Source: Sedimenticola sp. (lineage in GTDB: Bacteria > Pseudomonadota > Gammaproteobacteria > Chromatiales > Chromatiaceae). From it: 39,850 nucleotides of DNA. The notes under the pieces were generated by a model. It did no database searches, was not told where the DNA came from, and saw only the letters and a program-made list of their open reading frames with translations. The stretch covers positions 1 to 39,850 of the forward strand of contig JALVEW010000056.1 in the NCBI GenBank assembly GCA_027030425.1. Direction: 5' to 3'. Position 1 is the first letter of the stretch. The number at the start of each line of letters is the position of its first letter. Below are positions 18,059 through 27,531 of the stretch, piece after piece. The position numbers and the translations under genes were made by a program.

Positions 18059-18757
18059 ATGTCACGCATTGTCGCCATCGTCGAGGACGAGGAAGACATC
18101 CGCGCCAATTACGCGGAGCTGTTCCAGCGCCAGGGGTATGAAGTCCATACCTACGCCAGCCGCCAGGAGGCCCTCAATGGCTTTGCCCAACGGCTGCCGG
18201 ATCTCGCCATTCTGGACATTGGCCTGGGAGAGGAATTCGACGGCGGCTTCGAGCTGTGCCGGGAGCTGCGCAACCTGTCGCCGGTGCTGCCCATCATTTT
18301 TCTCAGCGCCCGGGACAGTGACATCGACATGGTTTCCGGCCTGCGCCTGGGCGCCGACGACTATCTGACCAAGGACATCAGCCTGCCGCATCTGAGCGCC
18401 CGGGTGGCCGCCCTGTTCCGCCGGGTGGACGCCCTGAGCCGCCACGGGGAAGCTAATCTGCTGGTACAAGGGCAACTGACCCTGGACATGGATCGCCTCA
18501 GCGCCCGCTGGAAAGACCAGCCAGTGGAGCTGACGGTCACCGAGCTGTGGATGCTGCATGCGCTGGCCCAGCACCCCGGCCATGTAAAATCCCGGGAACA
18601 GCTCATGCAGGCTGCCAATATCGTGGTGGAGCCGGGAACCATCACGTCCCATGTGCGCCGCATGCGGGGACGCTTCCTGGACGTGGACCCGCACTTCGAC
18701 CACATCGAATCCGTGTATGGCGTGGGCTACCGCTGGAAGGAGTCCGCCGGCGGATGA
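18059..18757 (+). CDS. OmpR-family response regulator, PdsR-like
   Basis: The 232-residue protein has a receiver domain (phospho-acceptor Asp53 in LAILDIGLG, acidic EDEED at 9-13, Lys105 in DDYLTKD) and a C-terminal winged helix (VTELWMLHALAQHPGHVKSREQLMQAANIVVEPGTITSHVRRMRGRF). IVEDEEDIRANYAELFQRQGYEV resembles the response regulators of the proteobacterial dedicated sortase system (TIGR03787, PdsR). That assignment is from memory of the family. Its stop overlaps the ATG of the kinase gene. No sortase gene is within the window. Confidence 0.85.
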   Translation: MSRIVAIVEDEEDIRANYAELFQRQGYEVHTYASRQEALNGFAQRLPDLAILDIGLGEEFDGGFELCRELRNLSPVLPIIFLSARDSDIDMVSGLRLGADDYLTKDISLPHLSARVAALFRRVDALSRHGEANLLVQGQLTLDMDRLSARWKDQPVELTVTELWMLHALAQHPGHVKSREQLMQAANIVVEPGTITSHVRRMRGRFLDVDPHFDHIESVYGVGYRWKESAGG

Positions 18758-20775
18758 AACGGCGCTTCGGCATCCGCTTCAAGCTGCTGCTGGTTTCCCT
18801 TAGCCTGCTGGCCATTCCCTGGGCCGGCTATCGCTTCATCCAGGAAATGGAAATCTTTCTGCGCCAGGCCCAGGCGCGGAACCTGGAAACCACCAGCCGC
18901 GCCCTGGCCTCCATGGCGCGTAACAGCGCCGCCCTGCCCCCCCTGCCTCACCCGGAACAGGGCCTGTACGCCCATCCCCTGAGCCAGCCGGTGGTGCTGG
19001 ACGGCTATGCCGAGGATTGGCAGCCACTGCTTCCCCTGGCCCAGTCCGTCGGCGGCACAGGGCTGCGGGCCAGGCTGCTGCTTCAGGCCACCCCCCGCTA
19101 CCACTACCTGTTGCTGCAGGTGGCCGACCACAGCCCGGACTATTTCAGCGGCCCGTTCATCAAGTACGGAGGGTCCGACCAGGTGGAGCTCTTTCTCGTG
19201 GATGGCAACGGCCTGGGGCGAAGCTGGCTGATCGCGCCCCGGGCGCCGGGAGACATCAGCGCCCACCGCCTCAACGACGGGCAGCCCGGCCCCATGGATG
19301 GACGCCTGACGGGCGCCTGGGAAGAAACCTCCGGCGGTTACAATCTGGAACTGCGCATTCCCGCGGAACTGTCCGGCGGCGGCTTGGCCCTTCGTATTCT
19401 GAACGAGCCTGAAGGAACACGCCTCGACTGGGGAAGCCCTGGAGACAAGTCGGGAATCATGGCGCTGATACAACCGTCCAACAGGCTACAGGCCCTGCTG
19501 GAGGACAACCTGCTGCCCCACAGCCGCCTGCGGGTGCTGGACAGCCAGGGCTGGGTGCTGGCTGGCGCCGGCGCCCTGGAGCCAGACTACCCCGGCGGCG
19601 ACAGTTCCGTACCCTGGATCATCAGAAAGCTGCTCAACCTGGTGCTGAAACACCGTAGCGACGACCATCAGGCCATCCCGGCACGGGCCATACGCCTGAC
19701 CCTGGAGCCGGTGGCCGCCGCCCTGTCCGGCACGACCGCCAGCCGACGCTATCAGCTACCAGGCAGCGAAACCCTGGTGCTGGCTACTGCCGTGCCCATC
19801 CTTACCGACGGACGGACGGAGGGAGCGGTGCTGGTGGAACAAACCACTGACAATATCCTGTCCCTGCAGAACCAGGCCATGCAGCGTCTGCTGCTCATCA
19901 CTTTCATCCTGTTCGTCCTGGTCTCCGTCGCCCTGCTGGGCTTTGCCAGCCTGCTCACCCGTCGCATCCGCCGCCTGCACCGCCAGATGGAAGAGGCCGT
20001 GGCCGCCGACGGGCGCATCATCGGGCAGATCAGGCCCCCATCCACCGGGGACGAAATCGGCGATCTGGGCAGGGGTTTCGCCAGCGTCCTGGACCGCCTG
20101 CAGGAGTACAACCGCTACCTGCAGGCCATGGCTTCCCGTCTCTCCCACGAATTCCGCACGCCTTTGGCCATCATCCGTCATTCCCTGGAGAACAGCGCCG
20201 AGGTGAACGAGCCCGAAGAAAAACAGGCCTATCTTGAGCGCGCCCTGAAGGGCGTGGACAGGCTGGAGTTGATCCTGCGTCAGCTGCAGGAGGCCACCCG
20301 CCTGGAAAAGGCCCTGGAACAGGTGGAGACACGCCCCTTCAACCTGTGTGAACTTCTGGAGGCCAGCCTTAGGAACTACAAGGCCATCCACCCGGACTTG
20401 GCCTTCCACTTGGACGATTGCACCGGCCTGAGGGCCAACGGGGCGCCCGAGCTGGTCTATCAGGCCCTGGAAAAACTCATGGACAATGCCGTGGACTTTC
20501 ACCGCCCTGGCACGCCCATCACCTTGTCCGTCCGGGAAAGCCCCGAACTTCTGTGGATCTGCGTGGAAAACCTGGGGCCTGCCCTGCCCAGGGACATGGA
20601 TTTGTTCCAGTCCATGATCTCCATACGCGAAAACAGCCGGAAACAGCCCCACCTGGGCCTGGGCTTGTACCTGGTCAGGCTCATCGCTGATTTCCATCGG
20701 GGCGATACCCGGGCGGAGAACCTGCCCGGCGGAGATGGCGTGCGTTTCTGCTTCAGTCTCCGGAGGATGTCGTAA
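18754..20775 (+). CDS. Sensor histidine kinase with large periplasmic domain, PdsS-like
   Basis: This 673-residue kinase has a membrane segment at about residues 9-27, a long periplasmic region, a second membrane segment at about 378-400, a HAMP linker (TRRIRRLHRQMEEAV...GDEIGDLGRGF), the H-box SHEFRTPLAIIRH with His465, an N-box (EKLMDNAVDF) and a G-box (HLGLGLYLVRLI). The periplasmic part has LDGYAEDWQPL and QVELFLVDGNGLGRSW, reminiscent of a carbohydrate-binding-type beta sandwich and of TIGR03785 kinases of the dedicated sortase system. Start ATG 18754 overlaps the regulator stop and has GGAG upstream. The last five codons and the stop lie in a repeat element (20762-20880), so the native C-terminus may have been different. 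Confidence 0.88.
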   Translation: MKRRFGIRFKLLLVSLSLLAIPWAGYRFIQEMEIFLRQAQARNLETTSRALASMARNSAALPPLPHPEQGLYAHPLSQPVVLDGYAEDWQPLLPLAQSVGGTGLRARLLLQATPRYHYLLLQVADHSPDYFSGPFIKYGGSDQVELFLVDGNGLGRSWLIAPRAPGDISAHRLNDGQPGPMDGRLTGAWEETSGGYNLELRIPAELSGGGLALRILNEPEGTRLDWGSPGDKSGIMALIQPSNRLQALLEDNLLPHSRLRVLDSQGWVLAGAGALEPDYPGGDSSVPWIIRKLLNLVLKHRSDDHQAIPARAIRLTLEPVAAALSGTTASRRYQLPGSETLVLATAVPILTDGRTEGAVLVEQTTDNILSLQNQAMQRLLLITFILFVLVSVALLGFASLLTRRIRRLHRQMEEAVAADGRIIGQIRPPSTGDEIGDLGRGFASVLDRLQEYNRYLQAMASRLSHEFRTPLAIIRHSLENSAEVNEPEEKQAYLERALKGVDRLELILRQLQEATRLEKALEQVETRPFNLCELLEASLRNYKAIHPDLAFHLDDCTGLRANGAPELVYQALEKLMDNAVDFHRPGTPITLSVRESPELLWICVENLGPALPRDMDLFQSMISIRENSRKQPHLGLGLYLVRLIADFHRGDTRAENLPGGDGVRFCFSLRRMS

Positions 20776-20880
20776 AAGTGCGGTTTTCCGATTCCTCCAT
20801 TTTCACTGGCTTACAGCCATCGAAAATGGCGATGCCTCCCTGCATCGCGGAGGCTGTCGCCTTTTGCAACACTCTCCTCA
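20762..20880. mobile_element. MITE-like repeat filling the gap between kinase gene and glmM (family c, copy 1)
   Basis: The left end GGAGGATGTCGTAAAAG (20762-20778) is loosely inverted relative to the right end (20861-20879). The core 20780-20829 is about 88% identical to the reverse complement of 27412-27461 in the repeat upstream of ftsH. It supplies the TAA stop of the kinase gene and reaches the stop codon of the convergent glmM gene. Internal hairpins (for example CATTTTC/GAAAATG arms around GGCTTACAGCC) could end transcription from both sides. Confidence 0.68.
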
Positions 20881-22230
20881 GGCGGCAGTAACAGACTCCA
20901 CCACTGCCGCGATCTCGCTGGCAAGCTGGGTTACCAGGGTGGCTTCCCGGCCCTCCACCATCACCCGGATCAGGGGTTCAGTGCCGGACGGCCGCAACAG
21001 CACCCGGCCGTTTTCACCCAGGGTCTTTTCGGCAGCGGCCACGGAATCCACAACGGCCTGGTTCTTCATCACCTCCGCCGGCACAGCCTTTCCCAGGCCC
21101 ACGTTGATCAGGGTCTGGGGCATGCGCTGCATGCCCATGCTCAGATCACGCAGATTTGAGCCACTGAGCACCATGGCCGCCAGCACCTGCAGGGCGGCAA
21201 CGATACCGTCACCCGTGGTGGTGCGGTCCCGACAGATGATATGTCCCGACGGCTCACCGCCCAAAGTCCAGTTATTGGCATCAAGCTGAGCAAGGATATA
21301 ACGGTCACCCACATCCGTACGCACAAGATCCACGCCCAGTTCTCTCAGAGCCAGCTCCAACCCAAGGTTGCTCATGGTCGTCCCTACTACGGGCCCCTTC
21401 AGGCCGTCAGGATGCGCCATGCGCGACCGGGCAATGATGTAGAGGATGCCGTCACCATCCACCGTGGCCCCCGTATGATCCACCATGATAAGACGGTCGC
21501 CATCGCCATCCAGGGCGATACCCACGTCCGCCTGCTCCTGGAGGACTGCCTGCTGCAGGGCTTCCGGATGGGTGGAACCCACCTTGCTGTTGATATTGAA
21601 ACCATCAGGATCCGCACCAATGACTGTCACCTGGGCACCCAGTTCCTCGAAGACATGCGGAGCAATATGGTAAGTGGCACCGTTGGCACAATCCACCACG
21701 ATCTTCAGGGAAGACAGGTCGAGATGATGGGGAACCGTGCTCTTGCAGAATTCTATATAACGGCCTGCCGCATCCTCCACCCGCGTTACTTTGCCCAGGC
21801 GAGCCGGATCCACGGTGACCAGGGGCCGATCAATCTCCGCCTCTATGGCCAGCTCCACCTCGTCGGGAAGCTTGGCCCCGGAGGCTGAAAAGAACTTGAT
21901 GCCATTGTCATAGTAGGGATTATGGGAAGCGCTGATGACAATTCCCGTGGAAGCATGCAGGGTGCGGGTCAGATAGGCAATGCCCGGCGTGGGCATGGGA
22001 CCCAACATGAGAATGTCCATCCCGGCGGCCACCAGCCCTGCTTCCAGGGCGGATTCGAACATGTAGCCGGAAATTCGCGTATCCTTGCCAATGAGCACCT
22101 TTCCCGGGTCGCCGTTCCCCAGCACCCGGCCGGCGGCCCAACCCAGCTTGAGCACGAATTCCGGGTTGATCTTTCCCTCCCCGACCTTTCCCCGGATTCC
22201 GTCCGTGCCAAAGTACTTTCTTTTTGTCAT
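20878..22230 (-). CDS. glmM: Phosphoglucosamine mutase
   Basis: The 450-residue protein starts [14 protein letters not shown], has the phosphoserine loop [12 protein letters not shown] with Ser102, the metal loop DGDGDR with Asp241/243/245, the sugar-binding GGEPSGH, and the C-terminal phosphate-binding [15 protein letters not shown]. Positions agree with E. coli GlmM. It converts glucosamine-6-phosphate to glucosamine-1-phosphate for UDP-GlcNAc synthesis. Its ATG overlaps the folP stop by four bases. The gene ends at the border of a repeat element. Confidence 0.97.
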   Translation of the reverse strand: MTKRKYFGTDGIRGKVGEGKINPEFVLKLGWAAGRVLGNGDPGKVLIGKDTRISGYMFESALEAGLVAAGMDILMLGPMPTPGIAYLTRTLHASTGIVISASHNPYYDNGIKFFSASGAKLPDEVELAIEAEIDRPLVTVDPARLGKVTRVEDAAGRYIEFCKSTVPHHLDLSSLKIVVDCANGATYHIAPHVFEELGAQVTVIGADPDGFNINSKVGSTHPEALQQAVLQEQADVGIALDGDGDRLIMVDHTGATVDGDGILYIIARSRMAHPDGLKGPVVGTTMSNLGLELALRELGVDLVRTDVGDRYILAQLDANNWTLGGEPSGHIICRDRTTTGDGIVAALQVLAAMVLSGSNLRDLSMGMQRMPQTLINVGLGKAVPAEVMKNQAVVDSVAAAEKTLGENGRVLLRPSGTEPLIRVMVEGREATLVTQLASEIAAVVESVTAA

Positions 22231-23063
22231 CTGTCACTCCCTGTTATTGCATTGACGATGGACAAGGCATCCACCGTTTCCGCCACATCATGAACCCTTA
22301 CCATGACTGCGCCCCGCTCCACCGCCAGGGCAGCTGCGGTAATGCTCGCCGCCAGCCTGTCATGGGCCTCCCGTCCGGTAAGGGCGCCAAGCATGGACTT
22401 GCGGGAAATCCCGGCCAGAACCCCGGCCCCCACGTCCGCAAACTGATGCAGATTACGCAACAAGGCCAGATTGTGCTCCAGGGTCTTGCCAAAACCAAAC
22501 CCCGGATCCACCAGCACGGTATCCTCTGCTATTCCCGCTTCCCGGCAGCATGCCAGCCGCTGGAGCAAAAATGCCCTCACTTCCGCCACCACGTCTGCAT
22601 AGGCAGGGGCCTGCTGCATGGTACGCGGCTCGCCCTGCATGTGCATAAGGCACAGCGGCACCCCAAGTTCCGCGGCAACCTGGACAGCGCCCTGTGCACG
22701 CAAGGCGTTCACGTCGTTGATCATCCCAGCGCCCGCCTTGACGGCTTCCACCATGACTTCAGGTTTGCTGGTATCAACAGACAGAGGAATATCCAGTTCC
22801 CCATGCAAGGCCTCGATCACCGGCACCACTCTTTCTATTTCCTCATCCACGGAAACCGGCTGGGCCCCGGGACGGGTGGATTCCCCACCTATGTCAATGA
22901 TGGCCGCTCCCGCCTGCTGCATGGCAATGGCCCTGGAAACAGCCGCATCCCTGTGGAGAAAACGCCCACCGTCCGAGAAAGAATCCGGCGTGACATTGAG
23001 GATACCCATGACTACCGGAGAATCAAGAGAAAGCATTCTCCCATTGCAGTTCAGCGCTGTCAC
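22227..23063 (-). CDS. folP: Dihydropteroate synthase
   Basis: The 278-residue protein has the DHPS signatures [19 protein letters not shown] (residues 17-35) and [17 protein letters not shown], plus the [10 protein letters not shown] segment near the C-terminus. It condenses p-aminobenzoate with dihydropterin pyrophosphate in folate synthesis. The start is GTG 23063 with an AGAGG eight bases upstream. In most gammaproteobacteria folP follows ftsH directly; here about 2.3 kb with another gene separates them. Confidence 0.96.
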   Translation of the reverse strand: MTALNCNGRMLSLDSPVVMGILNVTPDSFSDGGRFLHRDAAVSRAIAMQQAGAAIIDIGGESTRPGAQPVSVDEEIERVVPVIEALHGELDIPLSVDTSKPEVMVEAVKAGAGMINDVNALRAQGAVQVAAELGVPLCLMHMQGEPRTMQQAPAYADVVAEVRAFLLQRLACCREAGIAEDTVLVDPGFGFGKTLEHNLALLRNLHQFADVGAGVLAGISRKSMLGALTGREAHDRLAASITAAALAVERGAVMVRVHDVAETVDALSIVNAITGSDR

Positions 23064-23162
23064 CAGGAAAAGCCTCTACGCAGCAAAAACTGGGATTGTA
23101 CACAAGAAGCCGTGCCAAAAGACATTGTTCCCGGGTGTTGAAACCGGCATCACAACAGTCAA

Positions 23163-23178
23163 CCCCGCTCATGCGGGG
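23163..23178 (-). terminator. Possible terminator hairpin after the propeller/SLH gene
   Basis: A perfect CCCCGC-TCAT-GCGGGG hairpin lies nine bases beyond the stop codon at 23187 on the minus strand. There is no T-run (TTGACTG follows), so intrinsic termination would be weak. Confidence 0.4.
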
Positions 23179-23186
23179 CCTTGTGC

Positions 23187-25040
23187 TTAAAGATTGAATG
23201 TCCTTATCAGGAAAGCCGCCATTTCGGCGCGGCTCAGCTGACTGTCCGGGCAGAACTTTCCTGCAGCACAGCCCTCAGTTATGTCCTCGGCAACCAGTTG
23301 CTCGATCCAGGCAGCCGCCCAATAGCCTTGTGATACATCGGCAAACAGGCTGCCGCTTGCCGGCGGAGGAACATAATCCGCGCCATGACGGGAGCGTAGC
23401 AGGAAAACAGACATCTCTGCCCGGGTCACATTTCTGTCCGGACAATAGTTGCTGACATCACACCCACTGGTGATGCCATCCGCGGAAAGCTGCTCAATCC
23501 AAGATGCTGCCCAATAGTCTACGGAAACATCATCAAATACTGTACCCGATGCCGCAGGAGGAACGAAACTGCTGCCATTCATTCCTCTTTCAAGGAAGAT
23601 GGACATCTGAGCGCGTGTCACAGGGTCGTCTGGACAGTAGTTTTCACTATCACAGCCAGACGTCAGGCCGCTTTCCCCCAGAAGCTGTATTGCGTCATAG
23701 GCCCAGTGGACCACGGGAACGTCCTTGAACATATAGGGACGGTACTGATGCTCGTACACATCTTTCCATTCCCCGGTTCCACCAGGAACGAGGGTTGCGG
23801 AATCAGAGCGGAAAGCCACGAAACGACCATCGGCACTGATTGCCGGGCTACTGGCGCCATTGTCTGCTTCATCGCCCGCGGAACTGACGCTGACGCGTAC
23901 TGTGCTGCCCGTGTCCCGGTCATGTACGAAAATATCCGGATTGGAGTTGCTGTCTCCCGGCACAAGATTGGTGGCGAGAGAAGTGAATACCACATATCGT
24001 CCATCTGCAGAGACATGTGCTTCACTGCTCCCTACATCGGCCAGACTTCCCGAACTGTCGACACTGACCAGAAAAGTCTGACCCTGCTGTATATCCCTCA
24101 CGTAGATGTCCGGCATGCCGTTGGTGTCTGCTGCAACCAGGCTGGCATAAGAGGTAAAGGCCACAATGCGCCCATCACCGGACAGAGAAGGATATTCACT
24201 TGAGCCCGATCCTTCCACGCCTCCTTCATCAAGGCTGGCTCTGGTGGTCTCTCCCGTATCCATGTTGTGCAGAAACACGTCCCTCGTGACATTCGTATCA
24301 TCGGCTACGAGATTGTCGGCCCAAGAAGAAAAAGCCACGAAGCTCCCGTCCGCCGATATCGCAGGCATGTCACTGGCAGCATTTGCTTCCTGTCCCAGGG
24401 AATCCACACTAACCCGTGTGGTGGTTCCTGTCTGCCGATCATGCACAAACACGTCGGCGACCCCATTCGAATCGCCATCAACAAGATTACTGGCTTCGGA
24501 ATAGAAAACCACCAATCTTCCATCTCCTGATATGGCAGGTGAATCACTGAGGCCGTTGGCCTGCGTACCCTGGCTGGATACGCTTACACGCGTGGTAAGT
24601 CCCAGCAAACGATCCCTGACAAAGATATCCCGATAGCCATTGGTATCGTCATCCACCAGATTGCTGGCTTCCGACGCAAAGGCGACAAAACGACCGCTGG
24701 AAGAAATCGATGATTTTTCACTGACACCATTCCCTTCCGTTCCTGTCGAGCTGACACTTACGCGCGTGGTTACGGCACCACTCAAATCGTGCACAAACAC
24801 ATCACCAACCTGATTGACATCCCCATTAACCAGGTTGGACGCCGAGGAAGTGAAAGAAACGATGCGTCCGTTGGAGGAAAGAGATATGTAGTCACTATCA
24901 CCCTTGGCCGGAATACCGGAGGAACTTACGCTTACCCGAAAGGTATCACCCGCTGCCGCGTGCAGAGGAGAATGCCCCAATGCCAGAAGCCCTGCCGACA
25001 TCAGGCTGACAACCATTGATTTAAAATACTTCACCAACAC
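23187..25040 (-). CDS. Secreted beta-propeller protein with three C-terminal SLH-type repeats
   Basis: The 617-residue protein has a Sec signal (about residues 1-29, ending SPLHAAA). Residues about 33-434 hold seven tandem repeats of roughly 57 residues with the pattern TTRVSVSS.G..ANG.S..P.IS.DGR.VAF.S.ASNLV..DTN...DIFVHD, a PD40/TolB-like seven-bladed propeller. Residues about 437-617 hold three repeats of F.DV...YWA..WIEQL...GITSGC....YCPD..VTRAEM..FLLR, matching S-layer-homology-type modules that carry an extra cysteine pair. It is likely exposed or attached at the cell surface. GTG 25040 has AGGAG four bases upstream; TTG 25037 and GTG 25034 are alternative starts. It sits between ftsH and folP, where no gene is expected. 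Confidence 0.85.
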   Translation of the reverse strand: MLVKYFKSMVVSLMSAGLLALGHSPLHAAAGDTFRVSVSSSGIPAKGDSDYISLSSNGRIVSFTSSASNLVNGDVNQVGDVFVHDLSGAVTTRVSVSSTGTEGNGVSEKSSISSSGRFVAFASEASNLVDDDTNGYRDIFVRDRLLGLTTRVSVSSQGTQANGLSDSPAISGDGRLVVFYSEASNLVDGDSNGVADVFVHDRQTGTTTRVSVDSLGQEANAASDMPAISADGSFVAFSSWADNLVADDTNVTRDVFLHNMDTGETTRASLDEGGVEGSGSSEYPSLSGDGRIVAFTSYASLVAADTNGMPDIYVRDIQQGQTFLVSVDSSGSLADVGSSEAHVSADGRYVVFTSLATNLVPGDSNSNPDIFVHDRDTGSTVRVSVSSAGDEADNGASSPAISADGRFVAFRSDSATLVPGGTGEWKDVYEHQYRPYMFKDVPVVHWAYDAIQLLGESGLTSGCDSENYCPDDPVTRAQMSIFLERGMNGSSFVPPAASGTVFDDVSVDYWAASWIEQLSADGITSGCDVSNYCPDRNVTRAEMSVFLLRSRHGADYVPPPASGSLFADVSQGYWAAAWIEQLVAEDITEGCAAGKFCPDSQLSRAEMAAFLIRTFNL

Positions 25041-25192
25041 TTTTCTCCTACACAGCTAAAGATTTTCCGCGCCGAAAGACTCCCGGAGTCACCAACATCC
25101 GGGTATATCCAGCTGCATTCCGAAGAACATGGCACAGCCAATGTCCCAACGGGAGCGAAATCCATGCAAATATGCACGCATATCGCATTCGA

Positions 25193-25222
25193 ATTATAAA
25201 CTCGTGCTGGGGGCAAAGCCGC
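25193..25222 (-). promoter_or_regulatory. Possible promoter of the propeller/SLH gene
   Basis: A perfect TATAAT is at 25193-25198 on the minus strand. The -35 region is weak (CGGCTT at 17 bp). It lies downstream of the ftsH terminator and about 150 bases before the start codon. The rest of 25041-25342 shows only this and the terminator. Confidence 0.45.
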
Positions 25223-25244
25223 ATCGACAACGCAACCCAGGTCT

Positions 25245-25276
25245 CAAAAAAAGAGCGGGGCTGCCAATTCAGCCCC
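25245..25276 (-). terminator. Rho-independent terminator of ftsH
   Basis: On the minus strand a GGGGCTG / CAGCCCC stem with a 6-base loop is followed by GCTCTTTTTTT. It lies about 70 bases after the ftsH stop and uncouples ftsH from the genes downstream. Confidence 0.82.
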
Positions 25277-25342
25277 ACTCTGGATCCTGTCCCCGGAGGC
25301 CCCGGAGCACATCGTTACACCAGTAAGACTGAGGAGTGGTCT

Positions 25343-27283
25343 TTAATGCTGCCCGGCAGGATCCGGATCGATGATGGGATCATCCTTTTTCTTCCCGTCT
25401 GGCGCAGCATCATCCGATGAAACGACATTACCCCCGGAACTCGCGGAAGAATCATCATCCCAGTCCTGCGGCGGACGTGGCGTCCGTCCCGCCATAATGT
25501 CCTCAATCTGCTCGATATCGATGGTCTCGTATTTGACCAAGGCATCAGCCATGGCATGCAGCTTGTCGATATTCTCTTTAAGAATCCGGCGCGCCCTATC
25601 ATAGTTGCGATCGATGATATTGCGGATCTCCTCATCGATGATATGGGCGGTTTCATCCGAGACATTCTTGTGCTGGGTCACGGAACGGCCAAGGAATACC
25701 TCTTCCTCTTCCTCGCCATAGGCCAGGGGGCCGAGACGTTCCGACAGCCCCCAGCGGGTCACCATGTTGCGGGCGATTTCCGTGGCGCGCTTGATGTCAT
25801 TGGAGGCGCCGGTGGTGACATGCTCGTCACCAAAAACCAGCTCCTCGGCGATACGGCCGCCATAGAGGCTGGAAATCTGACTTTCCAGCAACTCCCGGCT
25901 CTGGCTGTAGCGGTCCTCCTCGGGCAGGAACATGGTCACACCCAAGGCCCTGCCCCGGGGAATGATGCTCACCTTGTACACGGGATCATGGGAAGGCACC
26001 ATCAGGCCGACGATGGCATGGCCCGCCTCGTGGTAGGCCGTCTGTTTCTTCTCCTCGTCCTTCATGACCATGGAGCGGCGCTCGGCCCCCATCATGATCT
26101 TGTCCTTGGCCGCCTCGAAATGGGCCATGGTGACGCTGCGGCTGTTCTGCCGCGCCGCCATCAGGGCCGCCTCGTTGACCAGGTTCGCCAGATCCGCCCC
26201 GGAAAAGCCCGGGGTGCCGCGCGCGATCAGGGCCGGCTTCACGTCATCGGCCAGGGGCACCTTGCGCATGTGTACCTTGAGAATCTGCTCGCGGCCGCGC
26301 ACGTCCGGCAGGGGCACCACTACCTGCCGGTCGAAACGGCCGGGACGCAGCAGGGCCGGATCCAGCACGTCGGGCCGGTTGGTGGCGGCAATGACGATGA
26401 CGCCTTCCGTGCCCTCGAAACCGTCCATTTCCACCAGAAGCTGGTTCAGGGTCTGCTCACGCTCATCATGTCCGCCCCCCAGTCCCGCGCCGCGGTGACG
26501 GCCCACGGCATCGATCTCGTCGATGAAAATGATACAGGGCGCATGTTTCTTGGCCGTGTCGAACATGTCCCTAACCCGGGACGCGCCCACGCCCACGAAC
26601 ATCTCCACGAAGTCAGAACCCGAGATGGTGAAGAAAGGCACCTTGGCCTCCCCGGCGATGGCCTTGGCCAGCAGGGTCTTGCCCGTGCCGGGCGATCCCA
26701 CCATGAGCACACCCTTGGGAATCTTGCCCCCCAGGCGCTGGAACTTGGAGGGGTCCTTGAGGAACTCCACCACTTCCTGCACTTCCTCCTTGGCCTCTTC
26801 CACGCCAGCCACGTCGGCGAAGGTCACCTTGACCTGATCCTCGCTGAGCATGCGCGCCTTGCTCTTGCCAAAGGACATGGCGCCGCGGCCACCGCCGCCG
26901 CCCTGCATCTGGCGCATGAAAAAAATCCACAGGGCGATGAGAATGATGAGCGGGAACCAGTTGATGAGAATCAGCTTCAGCATGGAGGGCTGCTCAGGCG
27001 GCTTGGCGCGGATATCCACGCCGGCCTTGAGCAGATCGCCGATGAGGCCGGGATCATTGGGACTCTCGGTAATGAAGGTGCTTCCAGACGAGGTCGTGCC
27101 TTCGATCTTGCCGCTTTCGTGAATCACCACGCTGGTGACATTGCCCTGATCCACCTGCTCCAGGAACTGGGAGTAGGAGATGGCCGGCGCACGGTTCTTT
27201 TGTCCATTGAAACTGTTGAAAACCGTCATCAGCACAATAGCGATGACGATCCACAACACGATGTTTTTTGCCATATCGTTCAA
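25343..27283 (-). CDS. ftsH: ATP-dependent zinc metalloprotease FtsH
   Basis: The 646-residue membrane protease has two N-terminal membrane segments (about 7-23 and 103-123), an AAA+ domain with Walker A GSPGTGKT (196-203), Walker [10 protein letters not shown] (251-259) and the second region of homology ([20 protein letters not shown]), and the zinc site HEAGH (418-422). It degrades membrane and short-lived cytoplasmic proteins such as LpxC. The Walker A serine replaces the commoner proline at 197, not a catalytic position. TTG 27283 has AGGA eight bases upstream; ATG 27274 (MAKN, as in E. coli) is the homologous alternative. The tail is acidic and Ser-rich. The gene is separated from rlmE by a repeat element. 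Confidence 0.97.
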   Translation of the reverse strand: MNDMAKNIVLWIVIAIVLMTVFNSFNGQKNRAPAISYSQFLEQVDQGNVTSVVIHESGKIEGTTSSGSTFITESPNDPGLIGDLLKAGVDIRAKPPEQPSMLKLILINWFPLIILIALWIFFMRQMQGGGGGRGAMSFGKSKARMLSEDQVKVTFADVAGVEEAKEEVQEVVEFLKDPSKFQRLGGKIPKGVLMVGSPGTGKTLLAKAIAGEAKVPFFTISGSDFVEMFVGVGASRVRDMFDTAKKHAPCIIFIDEIDAVGRHRGAGLGGGHDEREQTLNQLLVEMDGFEGTEGVIVIAATNRPDVLDPALLRPGRFDRQVVVPLPDVRGREQILKVHMRKVPLADDVKPALIARGTPGFSGADLANLVNEAALMAARQNSRSVTMAHFEAAKDKIMMGAERRSMVMKDEEKKQTAYHEAGHAIVGLMVPSHDPVYKVSIIPRGRALGVTMFLPEEDRYSQSRELLESQISSLYGGRIAEELVFGDEHVTTGASNDIKRATEIARNMVTRWGLSERLGPLAYGEEEEEVFLGRSVTQHKNVSDETAHIIDEEIRNIIDRNYDRARRILKENIDKLHAMADALVKYETIDIEQIEDIMAGRTPRPPQDWDDDSSASSGGNVVSSDDAAPDGKKKDDPIIDPDPAGQH

Positions 27284-27351
27284 AACAGGATTCCTCGTCG
27301 ATTTCCCTGGTCAACCTTCAGTTTGGACAGATGCGAAGGCAATACGTTCTT

Positions 27352-27518
27352 TAGCAGGCTGTTGAAAAACACCGTTTTTCGACAGCCTGTGTGTGGCACA
27401 AGGAAGTGCCACCGTTTTCGATGGCTGTAAGCCATTGAAAATGAAGGAAGCGGGAAACCGCGTTTTCCGCTTCCGTAGTTGAAAAAGTCCATGGAAGGAC
27501 TTTTTCAACATCCTGTTA
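27352..27518. mobile_element. MITE-like element between rlmE and ftsH (family c, copy 2)
   Basis: It is bounded by 17-bp imperfect terminal inverted repeats: TAGCAGGCTGTTGAAAA at the left and, read inward on the minus strand, TAACAGGATGTTGAAAA at the right (2 mismatches). The 167-bp body holds nested palindromes (GTTGAAAAA...TTTTTCGACAGCCTG, GTGGCACAAGGAAGTGCCAC, and GTTGAAAAAGTCC...GGACTTTTTCAAC) and no coding potential. Its core 27412-27461 matches 20780-20829 in opposite orientation. No transposase is nearby. Confidence 0.78.
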
Positions 27519-27531
27519 ATGACAGAAACTA

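Noticed and set aside
18547-18753. 69-codon N-terminal extension of the histidine kinase frame
   Set aside because: It lies inside the response regulator gene; the ATG at 18754 has a ribosome binding site and begins a standard membrane anchor.
23900-25000. Regular direct repeats, considered as a CRISPR or satellite array
   Set aside because: The period of roughly 170 bp is in frame and corresponds to the propeller repeats of the encoded protein.
25556-27430. Open frame of 624 codons on the plus strand
   Set aside because: Shadow of ftsH on the opposite strand; no recognisable domain.
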